Positions 1 through 14,781 of a stretch of DNA of 64,000 bases are shown here, one piece after another. The first letter of the stretch is position 1; each line of letters begins with the position of its first letter. The notes below the pieces were generated by a model. That model did not search any database and was not told where the DNA came from. It was given only the letters and a program-made list of their open reading frames with translations. The DNA comes from Odiellus spinosus (lineage: Eukaryota; Arthropoda; Arachnida; Opiliones; Phalangiidae), in contig OY987230.1 in assembly GCA_963920705.1 (NCBI GenBank), positions 21,221,087-21,285,086 of the forward strand, in the 5' to 3' direction. Position numbers and translations under genes: made by a program.

Positions 1-724
1 GGTACAGCGATTACTACGATCGAGTGACTGGCTACTCGTGTTTCTAAGTTCAAAATTAAACAGTTAAACCTAGTTTCAATCAATTTTTTAAGCCTAATTA
101 CAAGATTTCTAGCTTAATTAATTTATGATATCAGCTTTTCCGTCACTCGAAGCCTGATAACGCGCGGGTTTGCGGAAAAGTTGATTGAAAACGCGCCTTA
201 AAGGCCCTATCTCCTCAGACATTTGCCCCTTTAAAATGCCTAAATTTGACTGTACAATTTGTTATTTTCAACGTCGTCTGCTAAGCTAGAAAAGAAGTCG
301 ACTTTAAAGGAATAGAAACTCTCTCGCGCCCTTGGCTTTCGGTGTATAAGGAAAACATGCAGACGCGATTTAAGTTAAGAATTTGGCTAATCTTTTCCGA
401 TACAATAGCTTCTGATTGGTTATTTAAACGTGTCCAATAGATTTCTTTTCCATTCGAATGGATTCGAAAATTCTCTAACGAGAAAATAGATTCTACGACC
501 TCCGGCGCCATACTTGGTAATACCGAGAATTTATTCCCATCTGTGAATACGCGACTCTATACATAAACGAAACCTTGGGATTGTTTTCGTTTGTTTTTGA
601 AAACTTAACTGTTAACTGGATATATAGTGAACGATATAGTTAGCTAACTAACTTGGAAATAAATCTGAACTTCTACAAAAAAACATATTCAGAACTACGT
701 ATGTCGAGAAAAAACTTAGGGGTC

Positions 725-1220
725 TTAAAGGGAGAATGAAAGGCCGAAACAAGCTAATTTTAATCGATTAAGAATGCTAAAATAATGAGAAAAACAATAA
801 TATAACTCACCAAAAATATTTCCTTATTTTATAATCAATTTCCAAAGTTCCGATGCTAAGCCTAGGCTGCCTAGCTCGGTGAACTAGGCTAGCACGACCC
901 GTATTTTATTTTAATATTCGCGGCTATTCTTGTCGCCAATCACGTGCGAGTACGCGTATTTTAAAAATACGCGTACTCGCTCGTGATTGGCGACTAGATC
1001 AGACGGGAATATTAAAAAAAAAAATACGGCTCGTGCTCGCCTAGTTCGCCGAGCTAGGCAGCCAAGGCTTAGCATCCGCAAGTTTCGGAACTTTGGAAAT
1101 TGATTATAAAATAAATTTTATTTAAATATTTTTGGTGAGTTATATTATTGTTTTTCTCATAATTTTAGCATTCTTAATCGATTAAAAATAGGTTGTTTCG
1201 GCCTTTCATTCTCCCTTTAA
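725..1220. mobile_element. Palindromic TTAA element, copy 1
   Basis: Bounded by TTAA (725-728, 1217-1220) with ends AGGGAGAATGAAA and its inverse. The whole ~490 bp is one large inverted repeat centred near 965 (TACGCGTATTTTAAAAATAC), with arms matching almost throughout. Structure fits a fold-back MITE with TTAA target duplication (piggyBac- or Kolobok-like). Confidence 0.88.
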
Positions 1221-1663
1221 TTATTAATTAATCCATTCTCTGCTAATATACTGGCGAAAAAAGCCTTTTTTAGAGTATGAAGTAGATGGTTCGTTTAAAT
1301 GGATCACAGTCTCTGATAACAATTAGTTATTTTTTAAGGAAAACTTAGCTCCAAGTTTCCATTTAATTAAATTTAAATAAATTATATTAAACTGATATAG
1401 AATTTTGTTCTAACATAAATGTAGATATAAAGGGAATTTTTCCGCATTATATAAACACTATACATACACAGGTAGTTACCTACAGCTGTTGACGAGAAAA
1501 ACCAAAAAAAAAAAACTCATCCGTTAGAATTATATTATAGAGAGTTATATTCGAAGCTTTAGGATCGACGCTATCAAGCGACAATTTAGTTATAAATGTG
1601 TCGCTGTATCTAAGTTAAATAAGAAAAGTTAAAAACGGAAAAACCCGACTTCTATACGTCGCC

Positions 1664-1798
1664 ATGAAAGGAAAGTTTAAATTAAATCGAGAAAGTATTT
1701 CTCTGTCGATCCGGGAGAGATATTCGGCTTTAAATAATTATAGCACGTTTAATCTCACGGATAACGAACAACTCGGAAATTCAAATAACTCTCTTAGG
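1664..1798 (+). CDS. white: gene 1 exon 1 (proposed start exon)
   Basis: The ATG at 1664 follows an in-frame TAA at 1616-1618 and opens 45 codons ending at AGG|GTAATG, a phase-0 donor. The next recognised exon (6748) also needs a phase-0 partner. The polar, low-complexity N-terminus (…[15 protein letters not shown]) fits the poorly conserved leader of White proteins. Nothing in it is diagnostic, and a different upstream exon outside the window is possible. Confidence 0.5.
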
Positions 1799-2806
1799 GT
1801 AATGTATTCAATTTTTGTAACACCAACATTTCGGGATGGAAAATGACCTCACAGTAATTTTGAGGTATTCATAAAATGACCTGGATATGAATTTCTATGA
1901 TTAGAGAGAGAAAGCAACCTAATAACAAGTGATTTTGAATCGAATTATTAATTAAACTTAAAAATAGGCTTAGCTGGATTCATGGAGATTCTGAATTTCT
2001 ACATTTGACGAGTAAGTGACCAATGAAGGCCCGTCGAGACTTCCAAGAACATTCGATTGGAAGTTGACCCACCAACGCGAAGCAAATCAGGTGATCTCCA
2101 TGAATTCAGCTAAGCCTATTTTTAGGGTTAGTTTTAAATTTATTTCTAGTTTAATATTTTCCAGTAAAAAAATTACTAGTAGTTTAGGCCTAGTTAAACG
2201 ATAAGGAGTCGATTGCATTCTCCCTTTAAAATTCTTATTTCTGAATGAACAAACCCCTACATGTCTACTCGTGGAAAAAAAGCAAATGTTTTCACGATAA
2301 CGCTTGACCAATTAAGTTTTGCAATTGAATGATTGATTGCAAAGTGATTCAGACATGATAAATTAAAATAATACGTCCTTAACGACGCCAAACACAAATA
2401 GATATTGAAAAGTAGCTTCGTAGACGATTTAAAATGTTAAACTTAAACCTCTTTTAGCAAAAATTTTCTATTTTGATCCAAAAAAAATTAAATTATAAAT
2501 TAATATTTTGTTAATTTTATCAGAGCAAACCGTAAATTACATTAACCTGTTAATTTAGGACCTAAATTACTAATTTCGAGCTCTACGTAGAGATGGCGCA
2601 ACTTTAAATTAATCCTAGCTCTGGTTAGATCCACTTTAAATTTTATCAGTTCAGGAGAACTAAAATTATTGAAACTTTGAAATCGTATATAAGCGAGTAA
2701 TAAATTTTGTAAAATTTTCGAGGAGTCCAACATTTCCAAGCGACAAATTAAACGGCATTTTAAGGATCGGAAGCATTTACCGAATTAAAGGCGCCCCGAT
2801 CGACGC

Positions 2807-2840
<34 letters not shown>

Positions 2841-5800
2841 TAAATTAATTCAAACTTGGATTTAAAACGTGCTACGTCGATTCCCGTTTAAATTTTATCG
2901 AAAAGTTCGACTATAGAATTAATAAAATTATCGAAACCTCGAGGCCGTATGTAGTCTTGTAATAAAATTAAGTACCTCCCAAATGAATCTCCAAACGAAT
3001 TTGGGGCGAAATGAGCCGACCAAATATGTCCCAAGCTTGTTATAATTTATTAACGTTTTAACGGACATCATCTCGCAACAGCTACGTTTCGAATTCGTTC
3101 AAATCAACTCGTCAAGCCAAAAGTCTATGACTTCACTTCATAAAAGTAGCTTAATACTATCAGCAAAGGTCCGGATTCTGATTCGAGACACTCTAGCGGC
3201 CACAGTTGGTGTAAATAATGAAATCGGAAGCGCCACTCTACGGAGAAATTCCGGAGTTGGGGGAGTTGCCCGCCTAATTTCCGTCCCTCTTTCCCGACTC
3301 AAAATATCGAGGAAGAGTCTAAATTACTCGAGTCAGACAGGGGTGATGACTTTTTTAGTCTATTTTTAAGTGATGGGCTTTGAGATAAATAACCATTAGT
3401 AGAGCGTTGTTTACTTTTATGGAATTAAGTCATAGACTTTTGGTCAAGCTAATAATTATGAAGTTATTTTGGGCAAAAGACCCGTGTAACTGACCCCTAA
3501 CTTTCGCAGTTTAACCTTTCCAAAACGGTTAAAAACTGTCTCCACGCGACACAAAGTGAGGCTCCCAATGAGTAGCATTTAACAAATTACCACAAAAGTA
3601 AATATGAATATTTTATGATCCCCATTTTGAAATATAAATTATCATTTTGATTATTTTACTAGAGCAAACCTTAAATTACCATAACCCGGTAATTTAACGC
3701 GGAAATTACCAGGATAAAATTCTATTCACCCATATTTAATAATTGTACTTTACAATGTTAATAAGTTACTTTAATTAATAAATTATGTTTATGTCGACTC
3801 CTGGAGGGTAGAAAATTTTGAACAAGGGATAATCTGAAAGATTAATAATGACAGGAAGCTATAAATGTACTTTCAAAGATTTCTAAAGAATCCTTATAGA
3901 TCATGGATATTAGTATTACACGTAATTTAATATAGCCCCTAAGGTTTTTTGTGGGGGGGGGGGGGGAATAAAAGAAAGAGGAGCCTATGAATACGCTCGA
4001 ATTACACCAGGATTACGCTTCCGCTGGTATACGCGTGTGATGAATATATATCGCCTCATATAATAATTACTTTTATTCCGACAACCAACTTCCGCGTGAT
4101 GTACGAGTAACTTGTGGCCCCAAAAATAACAATCTAACACTAATTATAATTGCATTATTTTAATTGTTTCGTTAATTATAAAGGTTAAAGTGACGACGGA
4201 ACTTATTTCTTACGAAAATCAAATGAAGTTAGCATTTATGGAAAGAGTGTTAAAGGGAGGGTGAAGAGGAAAATGAAGTGATTTTTTTTCTTATTGATTG
4301 AACTGCTTTTAAAAATTTGGAAAGCGAATGATTATGGCATTTAACTAAAATGAATACCTTCGACTAATCAAAACAAGCCCCATCTTTGATATAAAGTGAG
4401 GCAGACACGGATTTCTCAAGAACTACAAATGGGAATTGAGTAGCATTTTCGTAAAGTTTGTTAAAAAACGATTCACAGAAAAAAAAAAACACCGAGCCAA
4501 TAAAATTACATAAATTTTTAAAATATAACGTCATCAGTTGATTCTTAAGCGTTCTGGCATGAGTGATAAGGTAAAAGTACTTCACCCAGAAAGTCAACTA
4601 ACTTCGTCATATATTGGAAAAAAAATTATCTTTATATTCTTGACATTTTCATTTTGAAGCCTCAAAACCCAATTGAGGTAGAAAATTATAATATGGCCTT
4701 TAAAAAAGTTTGATAAAACTAAAAATATAATACATAGGCATTATAAAAAAAAATGGAGAGAACCTCACACGGCTTTCACACTTTCAACAGCGATAATTAT
4801 TGTTTTTGATTATTTTCAATCTCGCACAATTGTGCGCGTATAACAGCGCGTATCCCGGATATTTTAAGAAACCTAAGGTACAAGGGGGAGTCTTTTGATT
4901 CATCGGAGGTTCTCCTTTTTAATTAAATGCCATAATTTGAGTCTTATATTTTATAATTAGAATTAATAAAAAAAATCACTTCATATTCCATTTCACTCTC
5001 CCTTTAAAAAAAGATACATATACGTATGTCACAGAAAATTACAGGGCTCAACATAAAAATAAATATATTCTAAAATGGCAGCTTTGAAATAATAGGAAAA
5101 TAAAAACATCACGGCCTTCTACGACATATGCCGGCGATTACGTGGGAAATGGATAATGTTTTCGTGAAAATATTAGGATTTCATATATATTTTTATTTCA
5201 ATTGCTAAAAAAATACTTAATTCAGATATTCATACCTTTAATTTTAAACTTACACCTAAATTAATTACGTTTATAATTAAATTTATAATTTTTTCACCAT
5301 TTTAATTTTCATATTTCTTAAAAAGGCGTCATACGAAAGGTGTGAATGTTTTTAGTAGTATATAATGAATTAATTAATATAATTCATATAAAACTTTGAT
5401 ATTAAACTTATTTAAAAATTTAAATTTTATTTAAAGGTTCTAAAACCACGAAGTATCGGTCTTTTAAATTTGTTTTTTTAAATATTTAAATTATTCTGAA
5501 GCTCCTAACATTATTGAAGGTTAAAGATCCATTAGAAGGAATTTATATTCAAAAGAAGACACTTCCTTTCAAATATTTTTTAAAATTGACAACGTATCGA
5601 AGGTATTAGTTCTTCCTCGGGTCATTAATGACCCCAAGATGAAGTAGAAGCCTCAAAACATTGCCAATTTTCATTTAAAAAAAATTACGAACGTTAATGA
5701 CCTCCGTATTGAATTGATTAATTTTTTTTTTATTTTTTTTTTTATGGAATTTTATCAGAAATGACTTCCTGGAAACATAATATCTTATAATTTACAAGAT

Positions 5801-8800
5801 CTCGTACGTGTTTCATTAAATGTAAACGTTCATGCAACATTTGAAAACCCAAATTCAAAATTTTTCCAGGTTTTACCATTGAGGAATTTACCCCGCAGGT
5901 GCTCCAAATTGTTTTGCAAATGATAAAAACTATAATTTTTGTTATTGAGGTCTTAGTATCATGAAATCTATGTTCAAGTACACGTATTACCATTAAATCC
6001 CCTAGTTTCCCTGATTTATGAAAAATATTTAAGAGTTTCCCTGATATTGTCCTGTCGGAATTCATTCTACCTTTAATTATAATCACAACCTGAGTTCTCA
6101 TACACCGATAGAGTATTACTTAGAAACAAAATTGCATAGAATGTTGTATACAGCTGCGACGAAAACCTTTACCGCGTGGTACTGGTATTCCAACTATAGA
6201 TAAGAAGACCCAGCTATCAAAACAAGGTCGTCCCTAGGGCCACGGTACTTACGCAACTTCAACACTGGCTTTCGAGGTTGTGGAGTTAAGTGGTTTTAGC
6301 TCTAATTAAGCGGGGAACTTAATTAATTTAAATCTAATAATGTAGTTTACACGCTGCGTTTTAAAAATAAAATATAGATGGTATACAAAGACTCGACCAA
6401 AACCAGCACGCTTGGGTCACACGTTGTGCATATAAAATAGAAGAAATATTTTGCGTAGGCTCCGTAAAGGCGGCGGAGATGGGCATTAACCCTATAGTGA
6501 ATAAAAACCACACGAAAATAATGGAAAACAAACTTTGTACAACGTTACAACCTTGACTGAATTAATATTGAAAAATAAGTTCAACCTTTATCAGGTTTTA
6601 AGACTAGTACTAGCAGACGAAACAATACTTGGAAAGGTTTGATTTCCCAGATCACCTTTCGGTTGGAAAATATAAAACTAATTTCCAACTGTACAAATGT
6701 TACCATCCTCTAACGTTAACCCTTTTTTTATTTATTTTTGATATAAGAATGATAATGGATTGGATAATCCGGCGCTAGAATCCATCGAAGGAGATAGGCC
6801 AACTTTGGACGTTTATTCGTTACCAATTACTGACGAAAATGGACTTATGGGATACAATAGTAAAACCTTTGCCGGAAGAACAGCCTTGCAAACACAAGGT
6901 TTAATTCTATCCTGGCACAACATATCCGTACAAGTTCGGACGAACGAGGACAAAAAATGTTGCCGAAAATCCAGTGGAGAAGTTAGGATCAAGAAACTGC
7001 TCAAAGATGGTTAGTACAATAATCTACCATTAGAGAGTTAGACAAATTGAACTAAGAACGCGTACGCGTACGTGTAGTCGTGTAGTTAAATTTTACAATC
7101 CGTGGGTCACGTGATAAGATTAATTTTAAGCGCTAAAATGTCTAAAATTTGTGGAAATATTAGTTTATTCGGATACTGAAAATAAATAAAGCTTTTGTTG
7201 TTTTTGGAACATTTATAATCTAAAATAATTCGAGTTGTATTTATTTGTATATTATACAGTCAGTGGATTAGCGGAACCTGGTCATTTATTGGCTATTATG
7301 GGGGCCAGTGGAGCTGGAAAGACCACATTATTGAATATCTTAACCGGGAGGTCGTTGGAAAATTTGGAAGTTCAAGGAGAGGTCAGGGTCAACGGACACA
7401 ATTTGGGTCGAGGAATTACTCGTATGTCCGCTTACGTGCAACAAGATGACCTCTTCATCGGGACTCTAACCGTCAAGGAACATCTCATTTTTCAAGTAAG
7501 AATAAGATAAATCACGGGTCTATGTAAGAAATACATCAGTTTCAAATTGTTTTATGGGTCAAGGGTGGAATTCGAACTTTCCGCTACTAGCGGCTACTCT
7601 ATCATTTTTGTTATCGGAGGCTAAATCAAATTTAGTCAGATATATCTAAATTATGTAATGAATTTGGCAATAGATAGCTCTTAAATTTGGCCATAGATAG
7701 CTCTTAAATTTGGCCATAGATAGGTCTTAAATTTGGCCATAGATAGGTCTTACATTTGGTCATAGATAGGTCTTAAATTTGGCCATAGATAGGTCTTAAA
7801 TTTGGCCATAGATAGGTCTTAAATTTGGCCATAGATAGGTCTTAAATTTGGCCATAGATAGGTCTTAAATTTGGCCATAGATAGGTCTTAAATTTGGCCA
7901 TAGATAGGTCTTAAATTTGGCCATAGATAGGTCTTAAATTTGGCCATAGATAGGTCTTAAATTTGGCAATAGATAGGTCTTAAATTTGGTCATAGATAGG
8001 TCTTAAATTTGGTCATAGATAGGTCTTACATTTGGTCATAGATAGGTCCTAAATTTGGCCATAGATAGGTCCTAAATTTGGCCATAGATAGGTCTTAAAT
8101 TTGGCCATAGATAGGTCTTAAATTTGGCCATAGATAGGTCTTAAATTTGGCCATAGATAGGTCTTAAATTTGGCCATAGATAGGTCTTAAATTTGGCCAT
8201 AGATAGGTCCTAAATTTGGCCATAGATAGGTCCTAAATTTGGCCATAGATAGGTCCTAAATTTGGCCATAGATAGGTCTTAAATTTGGCCATAAATAAGT
8301 CTGGAATTTCCCCAGAGATAGGTCTGGAATTTCTCCCCCCAAAAGACCTTTCCTAATTTGATTTATTTTGATTATCGTTTCAGGCAATTCTTCGAATGGA
8401 CCGACATTTGAAATACAAGGAACGCTTAATGCGCGTGGACGACGTTCTGCACGAGGTATGTCTGCTATTTTAATTAAGTGAGAAGCGTGTTTAAATCCCC
8501 GTTTCAAGAATATCTTCGATATATTAAACTTATTCGATGACGTATCATACAAGAAGCTCTAAAAAAATTGAAGGGTTATAAAATTTGATTTGTGACCACC
8601 GGAGACATCGGCAAAACTTCGATCCACCCAGATATAGATAAGAGCTTGAATGGGAAACACCCTAAATTGATATCCGGTAATTAAGAAAATCAAACTTCGC
8701 TTAAATTTAATCAAACTGGTTCTCCGGTAAAATTTATACTTAAGTTTAACTAAATACATTTTTATCCTTTTAAGCGAATTTAAAGAAAGAATGAAGGGAA

Positions 8801-11800
8801 TTTCAATCAATTCCTTATCCTTAAAATAGGATTATTTTTATTTTGATTCGTGGGATTTCTTCGCGCTGATGGATCAGGAACCAATGAACAAAGGCCAGTC
8901 GTTAAGGCGTGACTTCCAATATAACATTCGATTGGTTAATGACCCTTCAATTCGAAGAGATTTAGGATCTCCATTTTTCGAGTTAGTTTTAAACTCTGTA
9001 ATTTTTTTAACCGATGGATTAGGTTCATTTAAACGATAAGGAATGGATTAAAAATCATTCGTTATCCCTTTAAACGAATTTATTCAATTTAATTAGGATA
9101 AAATCAATCCTAAGGATATTTCTAGTTTATCGAATGAATTACGACTTATTGAATTATTTGTACGTATATAAAAATCGTTATGCAAGATCTCGAGTATATA
9201 TATAGTCTTCTAAAAAACTTGAAAGGTTGTAAAACTAAAGATTTGTGACCGCTGTTATTTATCGAAGGGGTTATCGGGGTTAAATGCCAGTTTGGTTTTC
9301 GTAAAACTGGAAACACCCTAGTAACTAACTACTAAATTAAGCTAATATTTAAGAAAGTGTGCCTTAGTGTCTGAAACAAAATCTTCTACGCGCACGCAGT
9401 CTATATCTAAACGGTTTCACCTTTATGTTCAACACGATTCGCTCTATCTATTATACCCATTTTACCCCTGAGTCAATTATTTAAAGGGATACGAGACTCT
9501 TATAACAAGTTATTTTTAAACGATTTGGACTGCTATAATACTAGAAAAAATTGTATCAAAACTCATCAATGATTGCGAGGTAATTTATAGTTAATTATTA
9601 AAAGATGCGAAGTAGACTCGCTAAGCCTAAATCCATTTAAAATAAAATTATTTAGAATGTAAAAATTCTCGACTTTAACAGTCGAAAATGATTGATAAGA
9701 AATTATTTCCAGAGTCTATAGTATCCCTTAAAAAAGAATAATCACGTTTTATATAAACTTCGAAATTAGCACGTAATTATCACAACCACCTTAAAAATTG
9801 TAAAACGCTTAAATTTAAAAATATAGTTTCTTTCGAAAATATGTATTTTCTTTAAAGCGAAATGACGTAAAAACGTTACAGATCTGGTAATAAATTAACG
9901 ATAAAAATCGGAAAATTGCTTTAAAATTTGGCTACCACTTTGGTAATGGCGGTTTTTCAAAATTATGCAAAAATAAAATTAAAATTACCCTAATTAAGCG
10001 CAATGTACGCCTAAGGCTAGCGGGTATCTCCAAAGAAAATATACAACGCGAGGAGAACGAATGATTTAAGTAGTGACCTCGTACAAGCGTTTCTTTTATC
10101 CCCAAGCGCATTGCGTGTTCAAGAAGGTGAATTAAATAACTATTATAAATGACCCTTCACGCATTTTTTCTCTTTCTTCGCGCATTTATGACTTTTTAAT
10201 CAAAAAATCATCCCCGTAGCTAAGGGAGTTACCATTCCCATCCCACATTTCGTCGCATTTATACGCTGATTTGGTTCCATAATTTGAGCGTCTTCAAAAG
10301 ACCACCTCTTATAAATTTGATCAGGAATTCACAACGAGTTAGCGACTTACGAAAACATGTGTACAATATTTTCATATTTATGGAAATCACGAAATCACTA
10401 AGATATCGTGGGAATATTTGAAATCATATGATATTTAGGCAATATTAGAAATCATACGATATTTAGGCAATATCCCTTGGAAATGATAAGAAATATCGGA
10501 AATATTAAGGGAAATCATAAGAAATATCGGAAATATTAAGGGAAATCATAAAAAATATCGGAAATTTTAAGGGAAATCATAAGAAATATCGGAAATATTA
10601 AGGGAAATCATAAGTATCATCGGAAATATTAAGGGAAATCATAAAAAATATCGGAAATATTAAGGGAAATCATAAGTATCATCGGAAATATTAAGGGAAA
10701 TCATAAGAAATATTGGAAATATTAAGGGAAATCATAAGAAATATTGGAAATATTAAGGGAAATCATAAGAAATATCGGAAATATTAAGGGAAATCATAAG
10801 AAATATCGGAAATATTAAGGGAAATCATAAGAAATATCGGAAATATTAAGGGAAATCATAAGAAATATCGGAAATATTAAGAAAAATCATAAGAAATATC
10901 GGAAATATTACATGAATTCATAAGAAATATCGGAAACATTAAGGGAAATCATAAGAAATATCTAATCGAATCCCAAATGAACGATATCTACGCCCTAAAA
11001 ACAATTCAAATTATGTCTGACGCACTTGCCACGCTTCCCATTAAATGGCGCGTCCAATTAGATTGCGCGAAGCCAGATCGTGCAATCTGATAGGACGCGT
11101 CCATCCGGCTAATCATAGCGCCCTGATCAGGGAATAATAGAAATTTCTAAATTATCAGACAACAGAAATAATAAATTTCCAAATTCCAAAGGAAGGACCA
11201 AAAATGACCAAATTTGAACTGTTAAGTCTTTCCCAAAAATGACAATATTGTAAGAAACTAACGACTCTTAAAAGTGTGAACGCGACGATTATTGAAATTT
11301 CAAATCGATTGCGGATTCGACATTTTTTTTTGTTAAAGCGCCTAAAGACTAAATTACATATACGGCGCGTTTTAAAGCAATAATTATTTAATGAAATTAG
11401 GTGCGTATTTTCTTGGGACAAGAAACCCCAAAGCGGCCGCTTAAATTAAGGCGGTATTGAATACTCAATAAACGGATTAAATATCAGATAAAACTTCAGA
11501 AAAAAAAATCCCTGCCCCAATATCTTTCGAGGAGGAGTGGTTTCCCAATAATTTCGACAGTATAAATACTTAATTTGTTGTTAATCGCGTTCCGTTTAAT
11601 TAGTTCTCCTCTTTAATTGGTGTTAATTCTTATCTTTATTTTTTAATCTGTAGTTGGGTCTCATGAAATGCGCCGACACGTTCATTGGAATACCCGGTCG
11701 ACTCAAAGGAATCTCGGGAGGTGAAATGAAACGATTGGCTTTCGCCTCGGAGGTAATTACTATTTTTTTTTTTATTAAAATTTCAATTGGCTAATCCAAT

Positions 11801-14747
11801 CGAGACTATCGTATAAGAAAAAAAAACTAAGACCTTATTCCTTTTTTTTTCCTTATTTTTCGAACCAAACCAGTTTATGATGTCCGTTAATTATAGTTTC
11901 CAGGAAGGTTTTAAAATAATTTCAAATGTTTTTGCGAATAGGTATTTAATAAATTAAAGACTTGGCGAGATAACAGTCGCTATTAGTAATCCCGGAGTTG
12001 ATACTCGAGCCGATTTGGCTGAAATTTGCTTTTTTAAATAATTGTCTCCGATTTCAGATCACCCGAATTTTTACGAATTTATTAGTTATTGAATAATTAA
12101 ATAGAATGTTTCGCGTACGTAAATTTCTTGTTAATGATGATGAAATTAAAGTATTATTAAATTAATATCAAGTACTTAACTAACGGTTCAGTTGAGCTCA
12201 AGAACTTACAAGTTCCTTTTCGACCCAAATGAGTTGAAAAAGAACTTGTTCGAAAGGTCTAGTTATTTAAGTAAATTTTTTTGGGTATAAATCAACTTAA
12301 CTAGGAATTGTATCGCGTTAACAACTTCCGGATTATCATCAAAACGATTGGAATCGATAGTGAGGGAAAGAGTTGAAAGGCTGCGACGTGATTGAATCGA
12401 AATGGCGTCAGTCTTTACATCTTTCCCCTACTAACGTTTACCCACAAGCACCAGCGACCACTTCGACACTTAGTTCACCAGCACCGCACTCCATGAGACT
12501 ACAACGCACTCCCTTAATTTAATTGAATTAAAATAGTTTCGGAAAACGCAACGCGCACATTTCCAAAAGCTACGTTCACATTCGCCTATCCCAATCGATT
12601 TTAATCGATAAAATCAGAACCGATATTTGAATTGTTCGAAATCGTTTTAAGCGATTTATTGTAGTTTCTTCCGTATAATGTTGAAGTCGAATCAGTTTGA
12701 AACTGGTTCCTTTGGGAGAAATCGATTCAAATCGATTCGAGAAAAAGGGTTTCCTGTTTATACGACAGCTACGGTTTGAAACGGTAAAATCAAACCGATA
12801 TTCAAATCGCCAGGAATCGTTTTAAGCGTCAAGTGTTCACAAATTATCTTTATAAATCGATTTATCTTAGCTTCATCTATCGGTTGTTGAAACCAGCCGA
12901 ATCGGTACGAAACTGGTTCCCGAAGCAGTTTCGAGAAATCGAATCAAATCGATTCGATAAAAGAAGGTTTCCCGTTCACACGACTCTAACGAAACGTTTT
13001 AAAAAGGTTTAAATCGATTCCTACGCATGCTAGTTTGAAATTGGTTCCCAAAGCAGTTTCGAGAAATCGATTCAAATCGAATCGATAACACGACTGCAGC
13101 GAAAAAGGTTTTGAAATGGTTTGAATGCCGAATATGAACACAGCGAGGCAAAGATTGTCTTACAAAATTTTTAACCCAAGAACCAAAATAATATAATAAT
13201 TATAATAATCCACATACCCAAGTAAATTCCAAAACCACACGCTATTGGTCGTTCCAGGCATATTTCTTTGGTATATACGGGCTGGTACATTATGACGTCG
13301 TGATACGTTGAACCCCAACGACGATCAACCAGCGTCCTATAAAAATAAAAATAAATATAGGCGATTAATTGGCTATAAAGAAAAATGTGTTATACTATGA
13401 CTAAATGCATTAGGCCAAAAGAATCAACCTATCGTAGAAATTAATCGTTGTAATTCGTAACATATGATCTTATTGAAAGGTTTTGACAAATCCGTCATTG
13501 ATGTTTTGCGACGAACCTACTTCCGGTTTGGACTCGTTCATGGCGCAAAGCGTCGTGTCAGTTTTGAAACAAATGGCAGCCGGTGGACGCACCATCGTTT
13601 CGACCATTCATCAGCCATCTTCGGACACTTACGCCATGTTCGATCGGTTATTGCTCATGGCCGAAGGAAGGGTGGCGTTTCAAGGCGAAAGCAAAGAAGC
13701 CCTCGACTACTTCTCTAGGTAAACTAACGTTTCTTCATCCATAATTGAGTCTAAAGTTTAATATAGCTCTACTTTTTCAGTATATTGACCTTTTTTTGAC
13801 CCTTAATTAAAGTGTGGCTATCACGGATATTTCATATAATAGTTCAATGGATGTTGGGTTTAACGTTTGAAGCTATTAACAAGTTACTCGTATTAGAACG
13901 GATAGGCAAACCTTAGATAAGAAAATTTACATTTTTTAGAATTCGCGTAAAATTAAAACTTTTAGATTTAAATTTTATTATTTTTGACGAAAATAGATGT
14001 TTCAAATTATTTTATCCGAACGTAGGCATATATAAAATAATTTATATATTTTTTATATCTTCGGATAAATTAACTGAAGTTTTAATTGTCTAATTTTAAA
14101 CAAAAGGATAAAATATAAATATAATTCACAACATATATCCAGCTACTCCGAGAACTACGAGAGATTATAAAATTTACAGTCACATATTTTGCATTGAAAA
14201 TCCCTTTCATTTAGATATTACGAGATATCTAATACTACTTGTCAAATTTAAATCTGGGATTTCAACGAGAGATTTTAGGATTTTAAAATTCCCTTTCATT
14301 CGGATCATATTACGAGATATCTAATCCTCTACTAGTCAAAAAATTACGTTAGAAAACATATAAAATAGGTTTTAATAAAGACGTTGGAAGAGAGTCGACT
14401 GAGTTGAGAAATGAGGCCGACATTTTTGCCTTTGAATTTAGTGTTGAATTAAGTGTTAAATAAAGGTATGGCGAAAGGAGGAGCCAATGAAGGAACCTAC
14501 ACATTTTTATCCAACAAAAAAAAGTGTGTGATATAATTTATGGATAAGCGGCACCTCGCTCTTAAGCGAGCTACTAAAAGCGGATGATTAGATAGGAAAT
14601 TATCTCAATTTTATCCCTCCAACACCGCCTACGGATACTTCCAAATTTACATAGATAAAAGATAAAAATAAATCATAGTAAAATAAATTTGAAACCACGT
14701 AATTCCTGACTAAACCAACATTAAGTCCGAAAAATTCCAATTTTTTT

Positions 14748-14781
<34 letters not shown>

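Larger units (their letters stand above)
2230..6747 (+). other. Proposed gene 1 intron 1, part without further genes
   Basis: AT-rich DNA with the repeats listed at 3117-3443 and 4250-5007, a T31 tract (2809-2839) and a G run near 3953. The - strand frame 5742-6101 is open for 119 codons but recalls no family. I see no exon here. Confidence 0.5.

Noticed and set aside
5742..6101. 119-codon open frame on the - strand
   Set aside because: It has an ATG but no recognisable domain, and its N-terminal part overlaps a TTAAAGGTAGAATGAATTC end like those of TTAA elements. An open frame of this length is about what chance allows in a window this size.
7556..7610. GGAATTCGAAC string resembling a tRNA T-arm
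   Set aside because: No acceptor or anticodon stems are visible on either strand.
7661..8325. CRISPR-like appearance of regularly spaced repeats
   Set aside because: The units are head-to-tail without unique spacers and lie in an animal intron; these are minisatellites.
13464..13718. 84-codon alternative frame over gene 1 exon 6
   Set aside because: It is the shadow of the real exon; the 13480 frame carries Walker B, D-loop and H-loop.
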